A DNA stretch of 64,000 nucleotides, taken from the NCBI RefSeq assembly GCF_000172075.1, contig NZ_ABIC01000013.1, positions 36,197 through 100,196 on the forward strand. Direction: 5' to 3'. The notes under the pieces are model-generated. The model ran no database searches. It saw only the letters and a list, made by a program, of their open reading frames with translations, and had not been told where the DNA came from. Source of the stretch: Shewanella benthica KT99 (GTDB lineage: Bacteria > Pseudomonadota > Gammaproteobacteria > Enterobacterales > Shewanellaceae). Below are positions 31,480 to 40,839 of this stretch, in pieces. A program made the position numbers and the translations under genes. Positions within the stretch are counted from its first letter, which is position 1. Every line of letters starts with the position of its first letter.

Positions 31480-31499
31480 GATGTGATTGAGGTCACGTT
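31480..31499. promoter_or_regulatory. Candidate CRP site upstream of yedE
   Basis: TGTGA-TTGAGG-TCACG matches the CRP consensus halves at 9 of 10 positions. It lies about 205 bp upstream of the yedE ATG in an otherwise gene-free 427-bp gap. Confidence 0.5.
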
Positions 31500-31626
31500 G
31501 ATTCGATTCTAGACGTGCTGTCGCTAGCCGTTTCTTCTATGTGTGATCGGCATATCGCTTATGAAGGCAGGTTGGGATAAAAAAATAAATATAATAGGAG
31601 TTGGTACCATTTCTCAATGACACATA

Positions 31627-31657
31627 GAAAAAGCGCCAACTTTTTACTGCTGGCGCT
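31627..31657 (-). terminator. Terminator of the trp operon
   Basis: The stem AGCGCCA (31632-31638) with TGGCGCT (31651-31657) is followed by five T on the minus strand, 47 bp past the trpA stop. Confidence 0.8.
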
Positions 31658-31703
31658 ACGTTATACGACTAGTAATTAATTCGTCCTAAGTACAGTATGA
31701 AGG

Positions 31704-32522
31704 CTAGGTCGCCGCCTTCATATTACGGGTAAACTCACCGAGTTTAGCTAACAGTGCGGTTTCATCATCTTTATTAGCCGCGATGATCTTCACTACCGCC
31801 GAGCCTGAGATAATACCGGCAGCGCCCGCTTCTATGGCCGCTGTGACTTGCGCAGGCTCTGCGATACCGAACCCCAGCAGTGGCGGCGCACCGTTAAACT
31901 CTTTGAGGCGAGATAAGATCTCACCGATGGGCATACCGGCTTTCGATTCTGTACCCGTGACGCCGGCGCGTGAAAGCAAGTAAGTGTAGCCTTCGCCTTT
32001 CTCACTCACCATTTTTAGCGTGTCACGATCGGCATTGGGTGGTGCGATAAAGATAGGGGCAACATTGTGGGCCTTGGCCGAAGCGATAAAGGGCTCGGCT
32101 TCCTCTACCGGCACATCGGCGATAAGCACAGAGTCCACGCCGGCAGCCTGGGCCTTAGCGTAGAAGTTATCGATAGTTTTGGTATAAACCAAGTTAGCAT
32201 AGAGCAAGAGGCCGATGGGCAGTTCTGGGTATTTGGCGCGAATTACCGTGAGCATCTCAAAACACTGAGTCGGCGTGGTGCCGGACTCGAGTGAGCGCAG
32301 GTTGGCGGCCTGGATGACCGGGCCATCGGCCAATGGATCTGAGAAGGGGAACCCCAGCTCAAGGGCATCGGCACCATTTTCGACTAAACAGTCGATGATC
32401 TTCAGTGATAGCTCTGGGCTTGGATCGCCTAAGGTCACGAATGGCACAAACGCGCCCTGATTTTTTTGTTTCAATGCGGCAAATACTGCCTGGTAACGGC
32501 CTGCTTGTTTAGATTCGGTCAT
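31704..32522 (-). CDS. trpA: Tryptophan synthase alpha subunit
   Basis: Cleaves indole-3-glycerol phosphate to indole, which passes to TrpB. The 272-residue TIM barrel starts [17 protein letters not shown]. It has the catalytic Glu in [16 protein letters not shown] and the phosphate-binding [12 protein letters not shown] 32522 is supported by GGAGAG 8 nt upstream and by overlap with the trpB stop by 14 nt; upstream in-frame codons are only trpB read out of frame. Confidence 0.97.
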   Translation of the reverse strand: MTESKQAGRYQAVFAALKQKNQGAFVPFVTLGDPSPELSLKIIDCLVENGADALELGFPFSDPLADGPVIQAANLRSLESGTTPTQCFEMLTVIRAKYPELPIGLLLYANLVYTKTIDNFYAKAQAAGVDSVLIADVPVEEAEPFIASAKAHNVAPIFIAPPNADRDTLKMVSEKGEGYTYLLSRAGVTGTESKAGMPIGEILSRLKEFNGAPPLLGFGIAEPAQVTAAIEAGAAGIISGSAVVKIIAANKDDETALLAKLGEFTRNMKAAT

Positions 32523-33753
32523 CGCCGCTCTCCTCTCTTTGCTGCGCTTTCTCGCTTTCATTTTGTTGCGCTTTCTCTCGCTGTTCCAGAATATCAGCGA
32601 CGGTGAAGATATCTTTATCACCTCGGCCCGATAGGTTCACCACTAAGATGGTTTCCTTGGTGGCTTTTTCTGCCAGCTTGAGTGCATACGCTATGGCGTG
32701 TGATGACTCCAGCGCCGGGATAATCCCTTCACAACGAGCCAGTAGCTGGAAGGCGTCCAGCGCCTCATCATCGGTTGCTGACTCATAAGTCGCGCGGCCA
32801 GTAGCGGCAAGGTGAGCATGCTGAGGACCCACAGATGGAAAGTCGAGCCCCGCCGAGATTGAATATGACTCCTGGATCTGACCTTCGCTGTCTTGCATCA
32901 AGGGCGCTTTCATGCCGAAGAAGATGCCTGTCTTGCCGTGTTTAAGTGGCGCGCCATGCATGGAGGTATGGAGGCCAAGACCCGCAGGCTCGACACCGAT
33001 AAGTTGTACACTTTCTTCGTCGATAAAGTCGGCGAACATGCCGATGGCATTTGATCCACCCCCGACACAGGCGATAACCGCGTCGGGCAGACAGCCTTCA
33101 CGTTCAAATAGCTGCCTCTTGGTCTCTTCGCCAATCATGCGCTGAAATTCACGCACAATAGTGGGGAAGGGATGTGGACCGGCAGCGGTGCCCAGTAGAT
33201 AGTGGGCCTTTTCATAGCTACCTGACCAGTCGCGCATGGCTTCGTTACAGGCATCTTTAAGGGTCGCTGAGCCTGAGGTGACCGGAATGACTTCCGCGCC
33301 CATCAGCTTCATTCTAAAGACGTTAGGAGATTGGCGTTCCATGTCTTTGGCGCCCATGTACACCTTACACTTAAGGCCTAACAGGGCGCAGGCAAGAGCG
33401 GTTGCAACGCCGTGTTGTCCCGCGCCAGTTTCGGCGATGATCTCTTTCTTGCCCATGCGCTTGGCAAGCAGGGCCTGACCCAAAACCTGGTTGGTCTTGT
33501 GGGCACCGCCGTGAAGCAGATCTTCACGCTTGAGGTAGATTTTTACCAGGGGATTGGGACTCAAGTTACGGGTCAAGGTCAGCGCCGTTGGGCGACCGGC
33601 ATAGTTTTTCAACAGGTCGCTGAATTCGGCTTGAAAGGCCTCATCTTCTTGTGCTTCAATAAACGCCGTTTCGAGCTGTTTCAGTGCCGGCACCAATATC
33701 TGCGGTACGTACATACCGCCATATTCGCCGAAGTAAGGGTCGAGTTTGGTCAT
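32509..33753 (-). CDS. trpB: Tryptophan synthase beta subunit
   Basis: A PLP enzyme joining indole and serine to give tryptophan, 414 residues. The PLP lysine is in [14 protein letters not shown], and the phosphate loop is [15 protein letters not shown]. The C-terminus carries a charged tail with EKAQQNE and EKAQQRE, about 20 residues longer than usual. The tail is encoded by an imperfect tandem duplication (32527-32577) that reaches into the trpA ribosome-binding region. Confidence 0.97.
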   Translation of the reverse strand: MTKLDPYFGEYGGMYVPQILVPALKQLETAFIEAQEDEAFQAEFSDLLKNYAGRPTALTLTRNLSPNPLVKIYLKREDLLHGGAHKTNQVLGQALLAKRMGKKEIIAETGAGQHGVATALACALLGLKCKVYMGAKDMERQSPNVFRMKLMGAEVIPVTSGSATLKDACNEAMRDWSGSYEKAHYLLGTAAGPHPFPTIVREFQRMIGEETKRQLFEREGCLPDAVIACVGGGSNAIGMFADFIDEESVQLIGVEPAGLGLHTSMHGAPLKHGKTGIFFGMKAPLMQDSEGQIQESYSISAGLDFPSVGPQHAHLAATGRATYESATDDEALDAFQLLARCEGIIPALESSHAIAYALKLAEKATKETILVVNLSGRGDKDIFTVADILEQREKAQQNESEKAQQREESGDDRI

Positions 33754-33848
33754 AGTGTTATCCTTAAATAGATCTGCTGCGCATCTCTATCGATGCCACT
33801 GCGTGGCGTAAATTAACTGTGGTCAAAGGCTTAGCGCCTTTTATCAAT

Positions 33849-35333
33849 TTAGTACAGTCTAAGAGCTGCAAAGGTTGATTGGATCAGTTGATGATCTTTC
33901 ACCCCGGGTGCGCTCTCTAGACCTGAGTTGAAATCCAGGCCGTAAAATCCTTGTTTGCTCGCGTCATTGGCATTGTCTGCATCTAAGCCGCCGGCGAGCA
34001 TGGCGTCTTGTTTATTCGGCAGGGACCGTTGCCAGTCGAAGCTAAGGCCGGTGCCACCAAATTGTTCGCCTTTTGCTTTGCTGCGTTTGCTGTCGAACAA
34101 GATGCGATCGGCATTCGTTGGGACTGCAAGCTCACTGTCGGTTTGCTCTGAATCAAGATTAACCGCCACGGCTTTCCAGATTTTTGCTTGGCTGCCCGCG
34201 GCTGCTAAGGCGCTACGCACTTGGGCGATATCATACTCAGATTCACTGCCGTGAAGCTGAACCGCAAACAGCTCGAGGGACGACGCGAGTTCGGCGATCA
34301 CTGCTGCCGACTCGTTAACAAAGACGCCGACAAAATTGAGCTGCTTACCCGAGGCTCTATGAGCCGTTAGCAGAGACTTAGCCTTGTCTGGCGTGATATA
34401 GCGAGGAGACTTTTCGGCGAAGATGAGTCCGCCATAGATGGCGCCAGCATCGGCGACGGCATTGGCATCTTCAACCGATGTGAGGCCGCAGACCTTGTTG
34501 TGGCCGAGCGTCAATGTACGACAAGCCAGGTCTAAGTCATCCGCTGCCATCAATGAGCTGCCGACCAGGAAGCCATCGACCAGTGGACTCAGGCGGCGAA
34601 CTTGTGCCTGATTGTAGATCCCTGACTCGCTGATCACCACGCGATCCGCCGGGATACGTGGTGCGAGTTTCTCTGTGGTGGCCAAGTCGGTAGACAAGTC
34701 ACGCAGGTTGCGGTTATTGATGCCTATGATGTTGGCATCGAGTGCGATGGCGCGCTCGAGCTCGGCTTCATTGCTCACCTCTGTGAGTATGTCGAGCTGG
34801 TACTTGGCAGCCTCAAAGGCTAGCGCGCGGTATTGGTCATCATCGAGTACAGACAACATCAATAGAATGGCATCTGCGCCTTGGTGAGCGGCGAGCTTAA
34901 CTTGATAGTTGTCGACGAAGAAGTCTTTACAGAGAATCGGCTGCTTAACCCGGGCACGAACCTTAGGGATATAGTCCATGTCGCCCTGAAAAAATTGCTC
35001 GTCGGTGAGCACTGAGATCCCCGCAGCATAGTCATTGTAGACATCGGCAATGGCCTCGACATCGAAATCTGCGCGGATAAGGCCTTTGGATGGGCTGGCT
35101 TTCTTGCACTCGAAGATAAAACCGGCATTGGGAGCGCGTAATGCCCCGAATAAGCTGCGATCCGATATTTGGGGCTTAAGGCTAGCTTCCGGGAAGCGCA
35201 GTTTCAGTGCTTCTATATGCGCAGCCTTAGTCGCGACGATTCTGGTCAATACGTTACTGGTTTCAGCAGGGCTCTGTTGGCTGTCACCGCTTTCTCTACT
35301 GTTAGTGTTAATATCTGCTATTGAACTGCTCAC
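33849..35333 (-). CDS. trpCF: Bifunctional indole-3-glycerol phosphate synthase / phosphoribosylanthranilate isomerase
   Basis: Two fused TIM barrels of 494 residues catalysing successive steps. The TrpC half includes FIFECKKASPSKGLIR and LCKDFFVDNYQ. The TrpF half starts near NKVCGLTSVEDANAVADAGA and includes VGVFVNES and FGGTGLSFDW. A GTG at 35333, two bases from the trpD stop with GAGGAG 7 nt upstream, is the likely start. This leaves a Ser-rich N-terminal extension of about 30 residues. An ATG at 35348 inside trpD is the alternative. Confidence 0.93.
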   Translation of the reverse strand: MSSSIADINTNSRESGDSQQSPAETSNVLTRIVATKAAHIEALKLRFPEASLKPQISDRSLFGALRAPNAGFIFECKKASPSKGLIRADFDVEAIADVYNDYAAGISVLTDEQFFQGDMDYIPKVRARVKQPILCKDFFVDNYQVKLAAHQGADAILLMLSVLDDDQYRALAFEAAKYQLDILTEVSNEAELERAIALDANIIGINNRNLRDLSTDLATTEKLAPRIPADRVVISESGIYNQAQVRRLSPLVDGFLVGSSLMAADDLDLACRTLTLGHNKVCGLTSVEDANAVADAGAIYGGLIFAEKSPRYITPDKAKSLLTAHRASGKQLNFVGVFVNESAAVIAELASSLELFAVQLHGSESEYDIAQVRSALAAAGSQAKIWKAVAVNLDSEQTDSELAVPTNADRILFDSKRSKAKGEQFGGTGLSFDWQRSLPNKQDAMLAGGLDADNANDASKQGFYGLDFNSGLESAPGVKDHQLIQSTFAALRLY

Positions 35334-35334
35334 G

Positions 35335-36399
35335 CTATGACTCCTCATCCTGTGTTTCATCTGGTTTGGCTGCTGCACTGGCGCTGGCAAGCTGCTCGAG
35401 TAAACCGTAGGCCTTACCACTGGCTAGGGTCTCGAGTGCCAAGGCTGTGCCCGATTTGACTGAGTCACACACGCCTGAGATGTAAAGCACGCAACCTGCG
35501 TTGGCGGCAACCGCGTGACTGTGGGCGGCTTGGCCATGCCCTTGCAGTATGGCGCGAGTGAATTTTGCGTTCTGTTCGGGTGTGCCACCTTCGAGATCCT
35601 TAAGCTCAGCCGGGGTTATGCCTAACTCATCCGGGGTGAGCCGATATTGTTTTATCTCGCCGTCAACCAGCTCACAGACTAAGGTGTCACCGTGGATGGC
35701 CACTTCGTCCAAGCCACTGCCATGGACCACCATGGCGCGCTTCATGCCTAATGCCTTCAATACCTCGGCGATGGGCTTAACCAGTTCACTGCTGTATACA
35801 CCGAGCAAGATGAAATCAGGATGAGATGGATTGATCAGTGGACCGAGTACATTAAACAGGGTGCGGGTCTTCAGTGCCTGACGCACAGGTACCGCGTGAC
35901 GCACGCCACCATGATAATGAGGGGCAAACAGGAAGCACAGGCCGAATTCATCGAGACAATCTCGCGCGGTTTCCGGCGCCATGGTCAAGTCGATACCGAA
36001 CTGGGCAAGTAGATCCGATGACCCGGACTTGCTCGAGACACTACGATTACCATGTTTGGCCACCTTGGCCCCCGCTGCCGCGGCCACGAAGGCTGCGGTA
36101 GTGGAGATATTGATGGTGTTGTGGCCATCGCCGCCGGTACCGACGATATCGACGATGCCTTGAGCACGTGTCGCATCACTCGGGGATGGAAATGGTCTCG
36201 CCGCTGCGCGCAGGGCATCGGCCGCGCCTGAGATCTCCTCGATAGTCTCGCCGCGCATCTTCATGGCGATAAGCATGCCGGCCATGGCGACTGGGCTCAT
36301 CTCACCTTGAATAATGGCGTCAACCAGAGATTTTGCCTCGGCGCGGGTTGCACTTTGGCCTGCATAGAGCTTATCTAACAGAGGTTGAAGCTGGCTCAT
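35335..36399 (-). CDS. trpD: Anthranilate phosphoribosyltransferase
   Basis: Transfers phosphoribosyl to anthranilate; 354 residues, separate from TrpG as is usual in this group. Signatures are VDIVGTGGDGHNTINISTTA (PRPP-binding loop near residue 87) and KHGNRSVSSKSGSSD. The ATG overlaps the trpG stop by 4 nt. Confidence 0.97.
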   Translation of the reverse strand: MSQLQPLLDKLYAGQSATRAEAKSLVDAIIQGEMSPVAMAGMLIAMKMRGETIEEISGAADALRAAARPFPSPSDATRAQGIVDIVGTGGDGHNTINISTTAAFVAAAAGAKVAKHGNRSVSSKSGSSDLLAQFGIDLTMAPETARDCLDEFGLCFLFAPHYHGGVRHAVPVRQALKTRTLFNVLGPLINPSHPDFILLGVYSSELVKPIAEVLKALGMKRAMVVHGSGLDEVAIHGDTLVCELVDGEIKQYRLTPDELGITPAELKDLEGGTPEQNAKFTRAILQGHGQAAHSHAVAANAGCVLYISGVCDSVKSGTALALETLASGKAYGLLEQLASASAAAKPDETQDEES

Positions 36400-37013
36400 T
36401 GTGCATCTCCTGTTTTTGTTGAGGCACTGGCACCTTCATCGGTTAAGTAGTTCAGGGTTTGCGTTAACAGTTGGCTGCCGAGTGTGGTTAAAATTGACTC
36501 AGGGTGAAATTGAAAACCGACTGCTTTATGACGCTTATGGGAGATAGCCATAGGCATCTCTTCGGTTGTGGCTATCACCTCGAGGCAATCGGGCACTTGA
36601 GTAGCCACTAAACTGTGATAGCGGGCGACAGGCAGCGGCGAGGGCAGGCCGGCAAAGATCCCGACTGCATCGTGGAAGGTCGGGCTGGCCTTGCCGTGAA
36701 CCACCTGTGGGGCGCGCTCTACTTTTCCGCCGTAGTGCTCAACCATGGCTTGATGACCGAGACAAATGCCCAACATAGGCACCTTACCGGCAAGTTTGCC
36801 GATAAGCGCCATCAGGCAGCCCGCTTCATGGGGCGCGCCGGGTCCGGGCGAGAGTACCAGGGTCGCCTTGTCTGCTTCGTTTAGCAGTTTTTCTGCGATA
36901 AAGTCTGCGCTAAGATCGTTACGATAGATAACCACCTCGAAGCCTAAGCTTCTGAATTGATCCACCAGGTTGTAGGTGAACGAATCGAAATTATCTAACA
37001 GGTAAATTTTCAT
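36396..37013 (-). CDS. trpG: Anthranilate synthase glutaminase component
   Basis: A class I glutamine amidotransferase of 205 residues that feeds ammonia to TrpE. The catalytic Cys is in LGICLGHQAM, and the His-Glu pair in FQFHPESILT. It overlaps trpE and trpD by 4 nt each, indicating tight translational coupling. Confidence 0.97.
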   Translation of the reverse strand: MKIYLLDNFDSFTYNLVDQFRSLGFEVVIYRNDLSADFIAEKLLNEADKATLVLSPGPGAPHEAGCLMALIGKLAGKVPMLGICLGHQAMVEHYGGKVERAPQVVHGKASPTFHDAVGIFAGLPSPLPVARYHSLVATQVPDCLEVIATTEEMPMAISHKRHKAVGFQFHPESILTTLGSQLLTQTLNYLTDEGASASTKTGDAQ

Positions 37014-38566
37014 AGTCCGCCTCCAATTTTTATTGCGCTTATCACCGCCTGCGCCTTTTGACGGGTTTCGTCGGCTTCGGCCTGTGGATCTGAGTCAAAT
37101 ACCACGCCAGCTCCAGCCTGGATATGGGCGATGCCCTCTTTTACGAAGGCAGAGCGGATGACGATACAGGTATCCATGTCGCCAAGGCCATTGAGGTAAC
37201 CAGCCGCGCCGCCATAGCTGCCGCGCCTACTTTTCTCGACACCGCGAATGAGTTGCGATGCGCTGACCTTAGGTGCGCCGGTCAATGTGCCCATGTTCAT
37301 GCAGGCCTGGTAGGCGTGCAGGGCATCGAGATCGGTACGTAGTTGACCTGTGACGCGACTGACTAAGTGCATCACATGGGAGTATCGGTCTACTTTCAAT
37401 AACTCAGGGATCTTGCGGGTGCCGCTTTGGCTGATACGCGCCACATCATTACGGGCCAGGTCAACCAACATCAAGTGCTCGGACAGCTCCTTCTTATCCA
37501 GACGCAGCTCGAGTTCGATACGGCTATCGAGATCGGCATCTATCTGGCCATCGGCTGTCTTGCCCCGTTGACGGGTGCCGGCAATGGGGTAAATCTCCAC
37601 CTGATTGGATTGGGTCTCATATTTGAGCGCGCTCTCGGGGGATGCGCCAAACAGGGTAAAATCATCGCCCCTGAAATAGAACATATACGGGCTAGGGTTC
37701 GTCAGTCGGAGGGCGCGGTAAGCCCCGAGTGTGTTGGGACATGGCAAGCTGAAACTGCGTGACGGCACCACCTGAAAGATATCACCGGCGACAATATGAC
37801 ACTTAAGCGCATTGACCGTGTCTTTAAACGTCTCATCCGAGATATCCACCGAGACTTCGGCGGTGACCGGGATGAATTCGGCAGCGGCCGCGACCCGTTC
37901 AATTTGCGCCTTGACTGAATCGACGCGGTTGGCGAGTACCTTGGCATATTCAGCCTTGAGCGTAGGCTCAGAGATAAAGTTATGGGTGACGATATTGGCG
38001 GTTTCTTGCTGACGGTCGACTGTGATGAGGGTTTCGGCCAGGTAAAACAGATAGTCCGGGCAAGTGTTTGCACCATAGGGCACCTGGGGCAGGGGCTCGA
38101 CGGTATCGATAAGATCGTAGGCCAGTACGCCACCTAAGAAGAGATCTTCAAATGCCGGACTGGTGCCGCAATCAATCTCTTTAACTAAAGCGCGCAGACC
38201 ATCTAAGGGAGAAGTGGATTTGAGTCTGGCATCTTCATCTAGCTGCGCGGTTTGTTTGGCTAATGTCAGCTTGAGTCTATTTTTTTCTAAGTTTGAACGG
38301 GCACTATGAAAGAAGGTTTGAATCGGTGACAGCAGAGATTGGCCATTGTCGGTCAAGGCGGTGAAGGTCAGTTGATAACCTTCACAACGTATCATTAGGG
38401 CGGCATCGGTGAGGATCAGGCTCTTAATATTATCCTTGCTCTCAATTTCTGCAGATTCTAGCAACATGGTGTGAGGCGCATCTTGGGTGAGATGCTGATA
38501 TAAACTTAAAGGATCATCCGGGTAGGAGATCCGCTCCTTACTCGTGGTGACTTGAGCTAGTTTCAT
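37010..38566 (-). CDS. trpE: Anthranilate synthase component I
   Basis: Makes anthranilate from chorismate with ammonia from TrpG. The 518-residue protein has a chorismate-binding domain with PIAGTRQRGKT, LDKKELSEHLMLVDLARND and GAGVVFDSDP. The N-terminal LLESAEIESKDN is the usual Trp feedback site. ATG 38566 is chosen, with GAAGAGAG upstream, over a TTG at 38590. First structural gene after the attenuator. Confidence 0.97.
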   Translation of the reverse strand: MKLAQVTTSKERISYPDDPLSLYQHLTQDAPHTMLLESAEIESKDNIKSLILTDAALMIRCEGYQLTFTALTDNGQSLLSPIQTFFHSARSNLEKNRLKLTLAKQTAQLDEDARLKSTSPLDGLRALVKEIDCGTSPAFEDLFLGGVLAYDLIDTVEPLPQVPYGANTCPDYLFYLAETLITVDRQQETANIVTHNFISEPTLKAEYAKVLANRVDSVKAQIERVAAAAEFIPVTAEVSVDISDETFKDTVNALKCHIVAGDIFQVVPSRSFSLPCPNTLGAYRALRLTNPSPYMFYFRGDDFTLFGASPESALKYETQSNQVEIYPIAGTRQRGKTADGQIDADLDSRIELELRLDKKELSEHLMLVDLARNDVARISQSGTRKIPELLKVDRYSHVMHLVSRVTGQLRTDLDALHAYQACMNMGTLTGAPKVSASQLIRGVEKSRRGSYGGAAGYLNGLGDMDTCIVIRSAFVKEGIAHIQAGAGVVFDSDPQAEADETRQKAQAVISAIKIGGGL

Positions 38567-38661
38567 CTGTTGTCTCTCTTCTGTGTTCAATTCTTTATAT
38601 AAGCGCTTAAATATCGGCTTGTTTCTAATTGGTTATTTTTACTTTACTCAAAATCGGGTAC

Positions 38662-38687
38662 AAAAAAGCCCGCATCTTGTGCGGGCT
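38662..38687 (-). terminator. trp attenuator terminator
   Basis: The stem AGCCCGC (38667-38673) with GCGGGCT (38681-38687) is followed on the minus strand by TTTTTT. It lies between trpL and trpE. The segment GCGGGTGGTGTG just after the trpL stop can provide the competing upstream strand. Confidence 0.92.
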
Positions 38688-38738
38688 GCTTGTTGAATCT
38701 TGTCTCTTTTACATGAGCACAGAATTTCACACCACCCG

Positions 38739-38795
38739 CTAAGTTGGGAAGTGCCACCACCAATTGATGTTTTGTGCTTGAAAAAGTGTCTTCAT
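38739..38795 (-). CDS. trpL: trp leader peptide
   Basis: An 18-codon leader reading MKTLFQAQNINWWWHFPT and a TAG stop. Three consecutive Trp codons precede the attenuator by the usual distance. Ribosome stalling at these codons when Trp-tRNA is scarce would favour the antiterminator and expression of trpEGDCFBA. The ribosome-binding site is weak. Confidence 0.92.
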   Translation of the reverse strand: MKTLFQAQNINWWWHFPT

Positions 38796-38848
38796 CTGGA
38801 AATTGTTTCTCTTGTTAGAGTGAGAACATGTAAAAGTTAAATGCCATC

Positions 38849-38860
38849 AGTTACTAGATA
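38849..38860. promoter_or_regulatory. Possible TrpR operator half
   Basis: TCTAGTAACT on the minus strand partly resembles the TrpR operator core CTAGTTAACTAG, about 60 bp upstream of trpL. It has an imperfect dyad, so this is a weak call. Confidence 0.3.
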
Positions 38861-38982
38861 AAAGTGCATTCGATAGCTATATAAAAGCATTAGCGAGTCA
38901 ATGATGTCAATTGAATATTTCTATATCTGATCTTATTTATGTTTATTCCCCTTTTGCTAACAAACTCAAGTAGAATAAGTCC

Positions 38983-39858
38983 ATGACAGATGAAATATTA
39001 TTAATCGATCTCCATAGCCACACCAAGGCTTCAGATGGTCAACTCAGCCCCAGCGAACTGATTGAAAGAGCGATTGTAAATGGTGTGCAGATGTTTGCGA
39101 TCACCGACCACGATACCACCGCAGGATTAGCCGAAGCTCACGCCTATAATCAAAATCATGAGTCCCCTTTAACCTTAATCAATGGTGTCGAAATCTCGAC
39201 GCGCTGGCATAATCACGATATTCATATTGTGGGCCTCAATGTGAGCTTACGAGATGAAGGCTTCGAAGCTTTTCTGGCAAACCAGAGAGACTTGCGTGAA
39301 CTCAGAGCCAAAGAGATAGGCATAAGGCTAGCTAAAGCTGGCATTGAAGGGGCCTATGACGGGGCGAAAGCCTTGGCTGGGGGCGCCGCATTGAGCCGAG
39401 GGCATTATGCACGTTGGCTGGCCAATAATGAATATGCTACCAGCATGGCAAATGTATTTAAGAAATACCTGGCGCGCGGTAAAACGGGCTACGTGCCTAA
39501 TAACTGGTCAGATATGGCCACGGCTATCGACAAGATACACCAGGCTGGCGGTGTCGCAATTTTAGCTCATCCCAGTGGCTATAAGTTGTCGGCTAAATGG
39601 GTGAAACGTCTGGTGCGGGAATTTAAAGAGGCCGGTGGTGATGCCATGGAAGTGGTTGGCAGTCGTCAGACCATAGAAGATCGTAATAACTTAATCGCAT
39701 TAAGCCTGCAAAATGAGTTAGCCGCCTCTCTTGGCAGTGATTTTCATTTTACTGGCAGTTTTATTGAGCTTGGCAAGAGTATGTTTCAGCCCAAGGGTGT
39801 TAATTGGGTGTGGCAGATGGACGGTTGGAATGGTGCGCGAATTGTCTCTCAAGCCTAG
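38983..39858 (+). CDS. rnm: PHP-domain phosphoesterase, RNase AM (YciV) type
   Basis: A 291-residue PHP-family metal-dependent hydrolase. Metal ligands are visible in DLHSHTKASDG, ITDHDTT, NGVEIST and AHPSGY. In E. coli the homologue YciV/RNase AM trims 5' ends of rRNA. It is divergent from the trp operon and followed by yciO, the order conserved in enteric and related bacteria. Confidence 0.93.
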   Translation: MTDEILLIDLHSHTKASDGQLSPSELIERAIVNGVQMFAITDHDTTAGLAEAHAYNQNHESPLTLINGVEISTRWHNHDIHIVGLNVSLRDEGFEAFLANQRDLRELRAKEIGIRLAKAGIEGAYDGAKALAGGAALSRGHYARWLANNEYATSMANVFKKYLARGKTGYVPNNWSDMATAIDKIHQAGGVAILAHPSGYKLSAKWVKRLVREFKEAGGDAMEVVGSRQTIEDRNNLIALSLQNELAASLGSDFHFTGSFIELGKSMFQPKGVNWVWQMDGWNGARIVSQA

Positions 39859-39970
39859 GCGCATTTGTCCCCGGCTTTCTCGAGCACTTTTTCGAGAACT
39901 TGCTTGAGAGCTTTTCTTAGAACCTAGCCGAGCTAAACCCCACAGATTTGAAGTATTGGAAATAGAGTAT

Positions 39971-40591
39971 ATGAGTCAGTTTTTTTACGTACACGAAGAA
40001 AATCCCCAGCCGCGTTTGATTAATCAGGCGGTCAATGCCCTCAAGAATGGCGGAGTCATAGTTTACCCCACAGATTCGGGTTATGCCTTGGGTTGCATGC
40101 TGGGTAACAAAGATGCCATGAGCCGTATGGCGCGTATTCGTCAGATTGATAACGATCATAATTTCTCCCTCATGTGTCGCGATCAGTCTGAATTATCGAC
40201 CTATGCCAAGGTCGATAATCAGGCATATCGCGTGCTCAAACATCATACGCCGGGACCTTACACCTTTATTTTTAAGGCCAGTAAAGAGGTACCCAAGCGT
40301 CTGCAGAACCCTAAGAAAAAGACCATTGGTATCCGGGTGCCGGATAATGTTATCGCGCTAGCCCTGCTTGAAGCCTTGGATGCGCCTTTGATGTCGACCA
40401 GTTTGATTCTACCTGGTGAAGAGTTTACCGAGTCAGATCCTGAGCATATTCGCGATATTCTGGAACATCAGGTCGATGCGATCATACATGGCGGCTACCT
40501 AGGTGAGAAGCCAACGACAGTGATCGACATGTCAGATGGCGATATGGTAGTGATCCGTGAAGGCGCCGGAGATATCAGCCCCTTTATCTAG
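39971..40591 (+). CDS. yciO: YciO family Sua5/YrdC-like protein
   Basis: A 206-residue protein starting MSQFFYVHEENPQPRL, with the nucleotide-binding GGVIVYPTDSGYALGCMLGN and KTIGIRVPDN. The family is related to the threonylcarbamoyl-AMP synthase TsaC/Sua5, but YciO does not appear to be the main enzyme. ATG 39971 matches E. coli YciO length; the frame is open slightly further upstream. Confidence 0.93.
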   Translation: MSQFFYVHEENPQPRLINQAVNALKNGGVIVYPTDSGYALGCMLGNKDAMSRMARIRQIDNDHNFSLMCRDQSELSTYAKVDNQAYRVLKHHTPGPYTFIFKASKEVPKRLQNPKKKTIGIRVPDNVIALALLEALDAPLMSTSLILPGEEFTESDPEHIRDILEHQVDAIIHGGYLGEKPTTVIDMSDGDMVVIREGAGDISPFI

Positions 40592-40839
40592 CTTCCAATT
40601 AGTTAACTCCCTTCAGTCGACGCCCGCTATGGGCGTTTCACTCTCGTCATATCCGCCAGCCATATCGGCTAATTATCTGTGCAACTCATGGTGAACAAGG
40701 TATAATCGCGCGCTGGTTCGTTTGCTCGCCTTTATTTAAGGGCTCAATGGGCCGCCTAAGGTTTTGTTTTATGCGGTTATGACTGGCTGTAAACAAGAGT
40801 ATAATCAAAGTGTTAGACTGGTTTAAGCTGAGGAGTGCG

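Noticed and set aside
32525..32621. N-terminal extension of TrpA (about 33 residues)
   Set aside because: It is trpB read in another frame; ATG 32522 has a good ribosome-binding site and matches family length.
40619..40640. Terminator after yciO (ACGCCC / GGGCGT)
   Set aside because: A short stem with no proper T run; too weak to call.
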